Program-made: the position numbers and the translations under genes
From: Pocillopora verrucosa
Taxonomy: Eukaryota > Cnidaria > Anthozoa > Scleractinia > Pocilloporidae
DNA: 64,000 bases
NCBI RefSeq assembly: GCF_036669915.1
Contig: NC_089320.1
Coordinates: 4,731,039-4,795,038, forward strand
Direction of reading: 5' to 3'
Part shown: positions 21,393 to 32,031 of the stretch, one piece after another
How positions within the stretch are numbered: the stretch's first letter is position 1
Layout of the letters: every line of letters starts with the position of its first letter
Notes under the pieces: model-generated
Database searches by the model: none
What the model was told of the DNA's origin: nothing
Seen by the model: only the letters and a program-made list of their open reading frames with translations

Positions 21393-22688
21393 CTATCCCG
21401 GCCATGAGTCATTGTCCTCGGCATCTTTAAAGCCTGTATAATTTCCGGCTGCATCTGGGTAATTACGTCTTATTGATGCCACAACACACGAAGGAATCAC
21501 GCGTCTGTTCCCTTTACCAAGTCTGTTATAAGTCCACCAAGTAAACTGTCTATAACCTGCCAATCGCATACTCCTAGGAAAAAACAAAAGACATTGATAC
21601 ATGCTCGGAACAGAACCCAGACAAATGCAGTTGAAACAAACAAATTCTACTTCGCCAAGCAGGGGCTCATTTGTAATGAGATCAATATCTTAAGCTAACA
21701 TTGTGTGACAAAGGGAGACTTCCTGAGGCTCGCCGTTTGACTAAGGCTCTGTTTACATGTAGCAAGTTTCCCTTTCTTATTTTCCCTCATTAAGTGATGT
21801 GATGATTCTCATAAGAACTCCTTCTTTCAATTTTGTCTCGTCCACGTCCATATTTACTCATAATTTACCTCCATTAGGAAAACAAAGCACACAAACTGAA
21901 GAGGTGTACTGGCTCTTTACAATTAAATATAGCGATGAAGTTCACCCTTCAGACAAAAGACTACAACACCACTTGTATTAAAAGGGCTGACAACACTGCA
22001 TTTGTTTCTTAGGGTTCGCGTCACACGAACTCGTAAACAACTAAAGCGTTTTGTTTGCATGAATTTTGTGAAAAATATTTATTCTGTTGGTGCTTACTCA
22101 TTTGACGGATAATCTTCAAGTCTGTCATTTCTCACTTGGTGCATGCCAACTAGGGCTGTTCTCAAGACGTCCGCTAGTAAACACACGGGTCCAAATGATC
22201 CGTGCTCTGTAATACACTGAAGCTTGTTACCTGCAATTTCAGTGATAGTTCATATCACTCAGTTAGCAGGGTGAAATAAATCCATTGCGGGCACTGCGCC
22301 GTTCTTTAGTAAAAAAATAAAAAATTATCACTTTAGAAACAAAGATTTTATTTGAGAAGAATTAATTACCTTCCAGATCGAGTCGATCACCTAGTACATC
22401 CATTTCTTGGCAGCATATACACTCGTTTTCTGTTGGCATCTCTTGACAGTTGCCGTAAGAACACCATTCGCGATTTCCAAGACGTGAGCGCGTAGATGTT
22501 TCTTCTTGTATCTCTTCCTGAGTTTCTTTGTCAACAGAAATTTCTTCTTCTCCTGAAGATGAGCTATGTTGCGGCTCAAACATGAATGGACGAATTACAC
22601 CGTCTGGATTAAGATCCAAGTCGAGAATTGAGTCATTATCGCTCTCCTCGCCGCTGTTTTCTATGTTTTCATCCATCTTAGTCGACAT
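21393..22688 (-). CDS. P2X7 ballast-like zinc-binding protein encoded inside Kolobok
   Basis: Three exons on the minus strand join in frame: 22688-22370, 22230-22098 and 21573-21393, together 633 bp (210 residues plus stop). The N-terminal third is acidic (DENIENSGEESDNDSILDLD). Then come WCSYGNCQEM and CICCQEM, CITEHGSFGPVCLL, and the C-terminal YRQFTWWTYNRLGKGNRR, PSCVVASIRRNYPD, YTGF. This Cys pattern and the YRQF...LGKGNRR..IPSCVV..IR..YPD..G.YTGF block are those of the cytoplasmic ballast domain of the vertebrate P2X7 receptor. There is no transmembrane segment, so it is not an ion channel. ATG at 22688 lies 15-20 bp from the mirrored promoter block. Its role for the transposon is unknown; DNA or RNA binding, or regulation of transposition, are possibilities. 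Confidence 0.85.
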
Positions 22689-22689
22689 T

Positions 22690-22740
22690 ACAACGCTTGA
22701 CTATTGCTACGTCATAGCTACGTCATAATAAAGATGGCGG
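22690..22740 (-). promoter_or_regulatory. Promoter-like block of the ballast-like gene
   Basis: On the minus strand: CGCCATCTTTATTATGACGT, AGCTATGACGTAGCAATAG, then TCAAGCGTTG. It is an inverted copy of 18115-18165, differing at a few positions, and ends right before the start codon at 22688. Confidence 0.5.
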
Positions 22741-22857
22741 ATTTCAATTCCAAAATGTCAATTTTTTAAACGTAATTTCTGGCAACAAATACACTTAAAG
22801 CTCAAATGAATTGCCAATAATGAAAAAACAAGTCAGAAACTTTTGATATAGGTAAAC

Positions 22858-22880
22858 TTTTTCTAGACCGTACTTCCCCT
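22858..22880 (-). repeat. Right terminal inverted repeat of Kolobok
   Basis: Reads AGGGGAAGTACGGTCTAG on the minus strand and is followed on the plus strand by TTAA (22881-22884). Confidence 0.9.
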
Positions 22881-22884
22881 TTAA

Positions 22885-24282
22885 TTGATTATGAGAAACT
22901 TGTTTAAAACCAACAATGTTAATCACTGATAAGATGACTGTATAATCAGACAAATCAGCTAATATATATTGAATAGTGGCTTTGCATTATGAAAAAAATC
23001 AGCATGTTGAGAATCCATTTTTCAATGACAGGTGACTTATAACTGTACATCAAGTGTACCTGCCCAAAACTGATTAATCTAATTACTCAGGGTTTCCAGA
23101 AACATTATTGTAAATATCAAATCACTGATCACCGCTACTAACAAAAAAGAAAAGATCCCACTGATCTTGAAAAGGTAGATCTAGAATTAAAAAAAAAAAA
23201 AAAAGAGCCAATGATAGTTGTGTAAGTTTTACTACTTTGAATCTACTATGTATGGCAAGCTGTAAGGTAAAGTACATCTTTTCATTTTCTTATTCAAGAC
23301 TTTAAAATAAAATGAAACTGACTAAGCTGACAATTTCTCTCAGTTTTGCTAAATGTAAATTAGTTGTTAACTATTTCTAGCTTATTCCAGTTTCCTGCAA
23401 GAAATATAGACTGGAAAAAGCTGTCAATTTCTGGCAGCAGCTAATGCATGTGTTAAATTCCAGCTATTTCCAGCTTTTGAAAGAACTTAAAACTTGGAAA
23501 ATGTTTTCTTGAAAGAAGCTAGAATAGGATTCTGGAATAAAGCTGTCATATTCTAGAAATTTCTAGAAACTTATCAGAAAGCTGGACATCGTTCTTATAG
23601 CTACTTAGTTGTAGTCTGCTTATACAGTGTATGTCAAACATAGTATAGTCTAATGGTGGGAGATGCGAGTTGTGCTTGGCCTGTCTCAGATTTTTGCCCT
23701 ATTTTCTTTTAGAGCTTTTTGAGGACAGGTTTTTCTGGCCACTCTGGCACGCTTGCAAATTATTTTGTCAAATCTTTACTTCAATTTGGTAAAGCTTGTT
23801 TTAACAGGAGTTTGGGTGTACATGTCTTTAAAGTTTGCTCATTGACTCCTGATGCATAGGAACCAGAGCAAGTCAAGATAACATAAGATGCATACCTTTA
23901 TTATTTATAAGCACTATGTTTTGAGTTTGCAACTGTTGTACTGGACAATGCTCTGGCATAATTTTAAATGGGCTTGCATCTTAAAGTGATCAAGGCATAG
24001 TCTCTGACTTGGTGATGGAATATTTTTAATTTTAGAGAAAAAGTACAGGTAAAATAGAACTAAATGAATGTTATGTAGTAATTTTAGGTTTTGTTTTTAA
24101 GTTAATGACAGAATCGGGAAATGATTAGTCAACAGAATTCTTGAAGCAAAAGTCAACTCGCATACAAATAAACCAACTCCTCAAAGTAGCAGGTACTGTT
24201 TGTTGTTTTAAATATTAATTCCTAAAGTTTTATAGTTTATAACATTTTTTGAAAAATAATTATTAAATTATTTTTGTTGAAG
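22885..24282. other. Non-coding stretch between Kolobok and the ACAP-like gene
   Basis: AT-rich with no domain-bearing ORF. Contains an A-run near 23190-23205 and a region (23340-23590) where AGCTATTTCCAGCTTT / GGAAAAAGCTG / TTCTAGAAATT words recur loosely. Probably intron or upstream intergenic DNA. I looked for an ArfGAP zinc finger (CxxC...CxxC) and a PH domain in it and found none. Confidence 0.5.
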
Positions 24283-24902
24283 GGGTGAAAGAGAGACTTG
24301 GATCAAGTTAAAATATGTACAGCACAAGTTTGTTTCCCTGGAAACCTTTCTAAAAAACTGTCAAACTTTGGACAAAGAGATCATTAGAAATCTTGCAGGA
24401 ATGAAAGTTCACCATGAGGAAAGGCGCACACATTTGGCCTTTGAGAGAACAGACTCTGAAAAAGTAAACTTTTCCAAAGGAAACTTGCCATGAAGTCAAA
24501 GTCAAAGATGGACAACTGAAAGAGTGCCCCTGCTGAAATACTCTCACAGATGTAGCAAGTGAAGACTCTGAAAAGTTAGAACATGTTGCTTCAAATTTTC
24601 TCAGTGATGAGACTGCTAGCAGTGACTCACATGATGAGGACAGACCAGGAACTAGTGCACCATCAACATCATGGTGAGATAGTGAGAGGTGACGGACAGC
24701 CTCCATCAGAGTAGCTATGTCTTCTGACAAGGGTAGAGATAGGGGAGGTTCATTTGATTCAACCAGAAGTGAAGATGGTCTGACTCACGAGGCAACCATT
24801 TGTGAAGGAGCGCAGAATAATGGGGATGGTGACCTGGAGAAAAGACTGAAGGAGGACAAGGAGAAAGCAGTTGCTGTGTTGAAAAGAGTTCATCCCAGTA
24901 GG
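24283..24902 (+). pseudogene. ACAP-like exon with stops and a frameshift (end of ArfGAP domain and linker)
   Basis: After a plausible acceptor (TTGTTGAAG) the frame reads GERETWIKLKYVQHKFVSLE, equivalent to the end of the ArfGAP domain in ACAP proteins (ERRSWI..KYV..KF). It then hits TGA at about 24492. Another frame carries an acidic Ser-rich linker (24540-24660), with further TGA codons near 24532, 24670 and 24685, before the clean stretch 24717-24902 that ends in phase with the next exon. Each linker TGA would be CGA with one C-to-T change. A cryptic intron of about 24461-24707 could bypass the lesions (GTAAAC donor, CATCAG acceptor), so loss of function is likely but not certain. Confidence 0.5.
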
Positions 24903-25026
24903 GTATGCACCTTAAATTACCAAATAAAGAGGTCTGCACTATCTATTTATTTATTTGTTATATCATTATATGCTGTTTTGTAATGTCCTGAGATTTATGA
25001 AGTTGGTACTTAGTGGTGATTATTCA

Positions 25027-25241
25027 CCCTTTACACTCAAACACCAGCATGCATATTCTCCATACTGTTCTCTATACATTTAGTGACATGATGACAAGGA
25101 GAATTTGTTTAATTAAACATTTCAGTGCCTCTTTAGTTGGTGATCATGTCCTTTATTCTTGTGATCTTAATGTGTGATTCATGGGTGATACTGTAAGAAA
25201 AAAGTAGATGCTGGTCACTCTCAGGGGTCAACAGTTTAATG
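25027..25241 (+). mobile_element. MITE family 2 copy in an ACAP intron
   Basis: CACCCTTTACACTCAAACACC, CATATTCTCCATACTGTTC, then ACAAGGAGAATTTG and GGTCACTCTCAGGGGTCA. Related copies lie at 27427-27636, 28553-28746 and 50968-51166. About 210 bp, no ORF. Confidence 0.7.
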
Positions 25242-25290
25242 GTACATGACATTGCTTGTGGCTTGTTTTAATTGTGGGTTTTTGTTGCAG

Positions 25291-27170
25291 TTACTTTTCA
25301 AAGCAGCAGAATGGAAGAGTCTTCCTCTTATGGCTGCATCACTTGCAGAAGGTAGACAAGAACATGCTGCACTTATTGTTTATTTAATGGCTGCACAGAC
25401 ATTTCTGGAAAGTGATACTTACAGTAATCACACAAACTGTGTGTAACTTTCCACTTTCCTCAAAAATGTACAAGTCATGAAAGTGTTTATGGAAAATTTT
25501 CAGGTGCCAAAGTGAACTGGGTAAATGAGGAAGATGAACAAAAAACAGCACTTCACCAGTCTGTCTTAGGGGTAGGTTTGACTCTTTCTGTTGACAGTGT
25601 TCTGCTATGCTAAGTACTTGCAATTCCTTCATGGAAGGGTCATCATGTAATGAAATTATTATTTTTCTTCCTCAAGGGATCATTACCAGCTTGTGAGTTC
25701 CTTTTACAAAATGGAGCTAAAATAAACCAGAAAGACAAGAGGGGAAGAGGTGCACTTCATCATGCAGCACTTCTTGGGCAGACAGGGTGAGTTGATCAAA
25801 AATAAGATTCTATTAAAACCATTTTCTCTCTTACCATCACTGTTTTCTGCAGTCATTGTGAGTGTATTGAGAACCTTGTTTGTGTCTGTAAGGCAGAGCA
25901 TTTTACTTCTTTTTCTTTCTTGCTTCAAGTTGTTATTATCAGTATATGAATATTGGTAAGGTTAAGATCGACTTACAACCACATGTTTCAGTAAAAGTTC
26001 CATAACTGTGTGTACTTAAACCTAGTTCCTGTAGGCTATCTATCTTTAACTATCATATGTGGCCTGTGACTATTTTGTTAGAACAATTTTTGTTCTGACC
26101 TTCACTATCTCCTGCAGTCTTTGTGAGTCTATTAAGAACCTTGCTTGTTTCTGTGAGGCAAAGCATTTTATTTCTTTTTCTTTCTTGCTTCAAGTTGTTA
26201 TTATCAATGTATGAATATTAGTAAGTTTAAGACTTACAACCACATGTTCCAGTAAAAGTTCCATAACTATGTGTACTTAAACCTAGTTCCTGTAGCTCTT
26301 AGCAACCAGTTCTTTCCTTAGCATAGTGTCTATCTCCAGAACACAATACAGTGGTATGGCCAGGGCTTAAAACAGTTCACCCAGCTGTGGCATCATCTGT
26401 CATCACTTATATTAATACTGCTCCTTTATTTTCAGTCCTACCCTCTTGTTCCTGAAGCGAGGAGGTAACCAGCATGATGTTGATGAGAATGGAGAGGTGA
26501 GTGTGAACATAATGTGGTGATGCATGAAAAAAGCCCTTGGAGACAACTTCACATGAACTGCCAGTCTTTCCTTCCAAATTAATCTGTGTTCCCCTGGAAA
26601 ACAGAGGAAGCAGTAGATGTTGCATGAAAGGTCACAAGTGGCGGTAAAAACAGTGCTCATGAAAGTTTCTTGATCAATTTCTTTTGTTAATTTCAGGACC
26701 CTCTTACAATTGCACTAAAACAAACAAATGCAGATATTGTTACTCTGTAAGTATACAAATGCGATATAACAGTGGATATTGCCTGATTATGATGCTGTTC
26801 CTAGGAATTGGTTTTTTTATTTATCCTTCAAGAGGTGAATGAAAGAATCCCAAAAAATTGGAATTGGAATTCACACACAGCAGTCTTTAGTCATTGTCTT
26901 CTTTTGTGAAAGAATCATTGTTAGGAATTGTAAATTTTATATCTACACCTTGTTTTTGGATGTCAGGTTATTTTGGTATCTATTACAGTAAACATATAGC
27001 TGCTTTTGGTCCATTTCTAACTTGTCAACATTTACTAGAAGGTGAAAAATGAAATTATTTATAGGTTGAGACTGGCAAGACTGAATGAAGAAATGAGAGA
27101 AGATAATGAGATTGCCCAGGGTAAGATCTTTTAAAGAGTGCTCCATCTATTTTTTTCTGATTTGTTTTGT

Positions 27171-27206
<36 letters not shown>

Positions 27207-27777
27207 TAATTATCAGTGAATTTAAGGAGTGGTAAGCAATGTAATCTAACCACTGTATTGTTCATCATGTTTGTCTACAATGAAAGTCCACTATCCCTGG
27301 ATATTTCTGGGCAAGCAGTATGATGAAAAATATTATGATATCATAAATCAAATGCACTCTACTTATCCATGATTATAATTAGTTGCAGAGGGAAATTACT
27401 CATCAATCACTCAAAGGGGTGTAAAGGTGAACCCTTTACACCCCAACATCATTATGCATATTCTCCATACTGTTCTCTATACATTTCCAAGGGTCTAACA
27501 AGGAGAATTTGTAAAACCATGAAGAGCTTTGTTAGTTGTTGATCATTTCCTTCATTCTCGTGACTTGAACATTTGATTTAAGGGATAGATTATAAAGAGA
27601 AATCAGAACCTTGTCACTCTTATGGATTAAAGGACTAACTGCTGTCATTTTTTTGTTTCAGGTGATGTTACATTCAATGATGTGTTCAGAGATTTTTCTA
27701 ATATGGCATCCAGAGACCCTGACAGGCTTAAACGCAATTTTGATTCAAGTGGACCAAGTAGACAGACACAACTGTGA
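25291..27777 (+). CDS. ACAP-type ArfGAP protein, ankyrin-repeat C-terminus (seven exons)
   Basis: Exons 25291-25351, 25504-25571, 25677-25786, 26436-26496, 26697-26746, 27065-27120 and 27662-27777 all have GT-AG borders and join in phase. The protein reads LLFKAAEWKSLPLMAASLAE, then VNWVNEEDEQKTALHQSVLG, GSLPACEFLLQNGAKINQKD, GRGALHHAALLGQTG, FLKRGGNQHDVDENGEDPLT, ADIVTLLRLARLNEEMRED and DVTFNDVFRDFSNMASRDPD, stopping at 27777. This is the three-ankyrin tail and conserved C-terminus of ACAP2/ACAP3 (centaurin-beta) proteins, Arf6 GTPase activators of endosomes and the cell cortex. The BAR, PH and most of the ArfGAP domain are not found upstream in the window. Confidence 0.85.
25838..26299 (+). 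repeat. ~200-bp direct duplication in an ACAP intron
   Basis: The segment from CTGCAGTCATTGTGAGTG to CCTAGTTCCTGTAG (about 25848-26034) recurs as CTGCAGTCTTTGTGAGTC to CCTAGTTCCTGTAG (about 26113-26299), with about 65 bp between. The copies differ at scattered bases and one small deletion. They include the identical core TTCTTTCTTGCTTCAAGTTG. Confidence 0.85.
27169..27206 (+). repeat. (TTG)n microsatellite
   Basis: About twelve uninterrupted GTT units in an intron of the ACAP-like gene. Confidence 0.95.
27427..27636 (+). mobile_element. MITE family 2 copy
   Basis: GAACCCTTTACACCCCAACA, CATATTCTCCATACTGTTC, AACAAGGAGAATTTG, GTCACTCTTATGGATTAAAG. Located in the last intron of the ACAP-like gene, directly before its final exon. 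Confidence 0.7.
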
Positions 27778-28552
27778 TAACAAAATCAATTTGTTCCACC
27801 TTAAATTGAAAACAAATATTTGAGGTCACTTCACATCAAAATGTTTCATTCCTCAAAAATAAGCAAACAAATTCTCATTTCATCGAAGAAACCAATTTGA
27901 ATATTCACTCTAGATTTAATCTTACCACAAACACAAAAGGAGTAAAACATTATTTCCAATTTATGTTTAGTTTTTTAGTAATTTGCACCAATCAGGAATT
28001 AATGTTCACACTGACAATATTACTAACTGTCATGTAATGTAAGAAAGCTGAACTGTACAATTAATATATTTTTTATTCATTAGGAATTTAAAATTATCCC
28101 CATGATAATAACAGCATCGTTTAGAACAGAGAATAGAATCTTGCACTGAATAACTTAAGGAAAGAAAACATATCAGTCAATCATTGTTAAAAAAAAATGA
28201 AATTTGTAAATAAAATTTCCCCTATGACAACTGAATGGAAGGAAGGACATCAATGAAGACATTTAATGAAGAGTTGACTGTATGAATACTATGGTCAAAA
28301 AGTCAAAGTTGAACATGATTATATTAATATTACAGTGCTCAGCTATGAAAAATTGTACAGACTAGCTAGTATTGAATCATTATTTAGTTGATTTTGACCA
28401 GACTAAGTGGTAGCCTCCATTAGATTGATATTGATTAAAAAAAATAAAAACAGAGTGGTCTCTACCTTTTTGTTTGAAGTCCCATCAGCTAATTTTTGTC
28501 AGTTTGAATGGTGAAATGTTGAGGTTTGATATATCCTGTCATTTATGTTTAC
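27778..28552. other. 3' flank of the ACAP-like gene
   Basis: AT-rich sequence with no ORF worth reporting. It probably holds the 3' UTR; AATAAA-like signals occur (for example near 28208) but none is decisive. Confidence 0.4.
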
Positions 28553-28746
28553 CTTTTTACACCCTAACATCAGTATACATATTCTCCAAACTTTTTGCCA
28601 TACATTTCCTGAGGGGCTGGTAAGGAGAATTTGTTTAACAAACAAGAGCTGATTTATTTGGTGATAATTCCCTGTATTCTTGTGACCTCAATGTTTGATT
28701 CAGGTGTGATATTGTGAGGAGAAATTAGATCCTAGTCACTTTCAGG
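28553..28746 (+). mobile_element. MITE family 2 copy
   Basis: TTTTTACACCCTAACATCAG, CATATTCTCCAAAC, AAGGAGAATTTGTTTAACAA, GATCCTAGTCACTTTCAGG. Same family as 25027-25241 and 50968-51166. Confidence 0.7.
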
Positions 28747-29090
28747 TGGGGTATTGGGATTTTCGGTTTTGCGGTTTTGGCTATTTTTAAGATTGGCTTT
28801 TCGATCTTTGTGCCAGAAAACTTCGGTTTTTCCTATTTGGGTCCCGTTCCTCTGCGATCTGAGCGGCAATTATGCTTCTCCACTGATCTCGAATAGCCCC
28901 AAAAAGCTCTGTATGTTCCACTTGTCACCAATGCATCAGATCGATCAGGGTTTTGATCACTAGGATGTTGAAATTTTTTAAGACTGTTTTGCATGCGGTT
29001 TTCGGTTTTGATCCAATTTTTTTGCGGTTGTGTGGTTTTGGATGATTGCGGCTGCTAATAGACCCCGATGCCCCCCTTCCTCAGCGGTTT
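28747..29090. repeat. CGGTTTT-rich degenerate repeat flanking a unique core
   Basis: TTTTCGGTTTTGCGGTTTTGG near the left (28760-28780) and GCGGTTTTCGGTTTTG / GCGGTTGTGTGGTTTTGG near the right (28990-29045) bracket about 200 bp. The outer sequences GGGGTATTGGG and CCCCGATGCCCCCC are roughly complementary, so this may be an old TIR element. No ORF of note. Confidence 0.4.
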
Positions 29091-31590
29091 AACAGGTTTA
29101 AGGGTGTGCATGTCAACTTTTAAAAATGCCTCCCAAATATTTTCATTACGACCACTGTCAATTTGTCTCTTAGTCTGATTAGCAAATCAAAAGGTCCGCT
29201 TCAGGTTTCATTTATTCTCCTCTTTCGAAAAAGCCAAAATCAAACTCAAAGGAAGCAAAGATAAAAACTTTCGAAGTTGTAGTTGACGCAAATAAAGCAT
29301 TTTAGAGACTTCAGAGAAAAACAAGGTGCCAAGTAGAAAAAAAAAGCACTTCCAAAACTGTTTTGTTTTGTTTTTCATTTCAAACTGTGGTAATGTGGTT
29401 TGTTTATAATACCAAATGCTTAGCTCTATTAATTATGAATGCAGACAAAACTTGGGATCTAATACTTTTATTTCAATTATTTTAATTTGAAAACAAATCT
29501 CCCTGAAAACATACTCCACCTTTCACATTCTTGCCATAAACAAACCTAAATAAAACTACGAGGATTGCCAACTGTCCATATCATTTTATAATATAGCATC
29601 TTTCAGGCTCTAGCGCAGCTCCCCAAGCCCCAACCATTTTGGTCGCCATTGCGAGAGAACATTTGGCGACTGAAATTTCGACAAGTCGCCAATTGGCAAC
29701 AAACAGGAGAACATGTTGAAAATTTGTCCAACGAAAAACAAAACGTAATCTTTCGATTTCTTTACGTTGATTCAAATCAGTCAAATGTAAACTTAGCAGC
29801 ATCATAACGTTGAAACGGTTAGATTGAAGTCGTTAAATTTTTCCCAACAGTGGCGCGTTATTGCGAAAAAGAAAATCTTGAAGTTGCGAGGATACCGCTC
29901 GAGGAGTTTCCGATACAGTCCCTAAAAATTGTTTAATAACATTAGCATAATAATAGCGATTGCCAAGTCACGCACACTATTTCAATCCTTTAGTCAACAA
30001 GTGTGAAATTGGTTCAACCTCAGCGAGGAGACCGAAGAGGAAGTGTTGGTTTTTGAACGCTTCCAAGACAGTCAGTAGGTGTTTCGGAAACTGTTTTCAG
30101 CCACCTTAAACTAAAAGAAAATTTAAGGAAAATGCTGTTTTTATTAAAAGAATTACTCGATGCGCGTTAATATTCCGATTTGTAAGACCGACGTGTATAG
30201 CGATACTGTTAACTTCAATAAATGAGATCTACGATATTTTGGCTTGTGGGTGGTACACATTATTGGTGTTTAAATTCGCCTTTTTCGCAACTGTAGAAAA
30301 AAGGTTAAATCATTGTCCAGCGGATGAAAATTCTCGCGAAATTTAATTCCCTATAGGACATTCAAATTACAGAAAAAATGATCTGAAATGTGAAAAAAAA
30401 CAACATATACAAGATGTGTATCGGCAAATTTTATTAACTGGTCTTGCTGGTAATTCAGTTTATTTTGTACCTTCTGTTGTGAAGTGTTGTCTTTAATTTG
30501 CAAAGGTTTTCGCATATGGAGTAGAGATTCTCGCTATCATCTTCATCTGAATCGGCTAGATTGGTCAAACTCCTTCGAATATCTTTCTTCCAGTCGTCAA
30601 AAGTTACGACATTTTGGAAACTAAAATGAATTTGAAACGCTTGAATCACGAATTTTAATTGCCTTCTTTTGTATTTGCCGGCCTTGTTTTGAGATCGCAA
30701 AAATATAACCTCGCAAAATACCGTCTCACCAAAATCATAAAAGTTCTCGCCACATAAAGTACCACTGAGTAAGGTGGAAGAACCGATCTTCTCAGATAAG
30801 TTGCAGTTGTGATTGCCAAAAAGAAGCCTGAAATCTTGAGAAGGTTCAAAATCGGAGGGGTTTCAAGCCCGTGCCTTCCGAGACTATAACTGAGCTGCGT
30901 AGCCGCATGAAGGAAGAGGGAACGGCCAAATTTAAGTAGGTCCTCAGGTTAGATGGTCCGACGGTGCTCAACTAGTATCTGGGAGGAGTGGGTCCGAATC
31001 CCGTCGAAGCCTTAATTTTTTTCACAACCTACTATTCTGCAACTGCATCGTTTCTTCGCTCTAAATACTTATTCTTATCCCTTAACTTTCGCAAAAAAAA
31101 ATGAAACCAAAAAAAAAAACCAACAAACAAAGAAATGACGGGGTACTCTGCATCAATGTAAATCTCTAAAAATCAGTACAATAGAGATCCTTTGACGCTG
31201 GAAATGATCCGTGGTTTGATTTTCATACGGGTATGTATCCTATGTCTTCACTTTTGTATCACGGTTGGCAGTCGTACAAGTCAATCTCGGAAAAATTACA
31301 CGATCTTGAAAACTGATGAGAAAAATGAAAGTCGAACAACCAAGGCGTGATTAGAGGCGCTCGTAATTAGTTAGAAAATTACTTTGGCTTTGGTAGAGGG
31401 GGAAGGTGAAGGAGATTGTGCAGCGAAGAATCGTATCTCTTCTGGTTACACTACTAAGCGTGCAATTTGCCTCAGAAACCAAAAGCCTTCGCCATACTTG
31501 TGATTGTCTTTTTAAAGCCTCTTTCAAAATAATTTCGGATTAATGTCACTTTTAGCACGTGTCCATTTCAGTTTCCAAAAAAAGTCTAGA
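29091..31590. other. Intergenic DNA with weak repeat traces
   Basis: 29130-29345 resembles 51180-51470 (both follow a family 2 MITE and share TGCCTYCCAAA and GTAGTTGACR words). 29620-29700 shows GGTCGCC/GGCGAC words. A tRNA-like B-box region with GGGTCCGAATCCC at about 30990 may be SINE-derived. Homopolymer-rich at 31095-31135. A possible exon at 30455-30620 is listed separately. Confidence 0.4.
30455..30620 (-). CDS. Possible terminal exon of an unknown protein
   Basis: After a good minus-strand acceptor (CATTTTAG) the frame reads FQNVVTFDDWKKDIRRSLTN, then an acidic patch LADSDEDDSEN, to a stop at 30455. Composition looks coding but I recognise no domain and see no partner exon with confidence. 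Confidence 0.2.
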
Positions 31591-31750
31591 AATGTGTGCA
31601 GTAACAAAAACGGCGAAAATTCGTCAAAATCGTTAAATCCGCCAAGCTGATTTCGCTCTGACGAATTTAACTACAATTCGTCAAAATCGTCAAATCCATG
31701 AACAACCACTCGGTTTGACAAAGTTTCGTCAAATCTGCCATTTCGGTCAC
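31591..31750. repeat. AATTCGTCAAAATCGT(C/T)AAATC repeat
   Basis: Loose tandem copies of TTCGTCAAAATCGTYAAATC with interspersed CTGACGAATTTAAC on both strands. It sits about 300 bp upstream of the NLR gene. No coding potential. Confidence 0.5.
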
Positions 31751-32031
31751 CGCGTGCATTTCTGCCCTTAAGTAGAGATATTTTTAGGGAGTTTTCTGTC
31801 TCCGTTTCCCATATCAGCTTCCTGAGTGATCGAGAAAAGATGACAGGTGAAAACAAATGAATAGTTGACAGCTGTAACTTTGCCAAGAATTAAAATTGTA
31901 GCTCTTCCCATAGAGAAACTGTGAATTCTGTAGCAATGACTGACCGGAAGTCACCATACTTTCATTATTTCAACTTACGACATAATGCGATTTTCATCTG
32001 ATCGAAAACAGTGAGAATACAAACGCTAACA

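Larger units (their letters stand above)
17964..22880. mobile_element. Kolobok DNA transposon, structurally complete
   Basis: Terminal inverted repeats start AGGGGAAGTACGGTCTAG at 17964 and end with its reverse complement at 22880. TTAA flanks both ends (17960-17963 and 22881-22884), the target duplication of Kolobok (and piggyBac) elements. Inside are a THAP-domain transposase gene on the plus strand and a spliced P2X7-ballast-like gene on the minus strand, converging on about 21.2-21.4 kb. Length 4917 bp. THAP plus TTAA plus the transposase sequence support Kolobok rather than piggyBac. The transposase has one frameshift, so this copy may be recent but inactive. Confidence 0.9.

Noticed and set aside
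17964..22880. piggyBac element (also uses TTAA)
   Set aside because: The THAP domain and the GDGRCDSPG transposase core fit Kolobok, not piggyBac.
24520..24700. Selenocysteine readthrough at the in-frame TGA codons
   Set aside because: ACAP proteins are not known selenoproteins, several TGAs occur close together, and no SECIS-like element was noticed; decay or an intron is simpler.
30900..31025. tRNA gene with B box GGGTCCGAATCCC
   Set aside because: No matching A box or acceptor stem at the right distance; more likely a SINE remnant.
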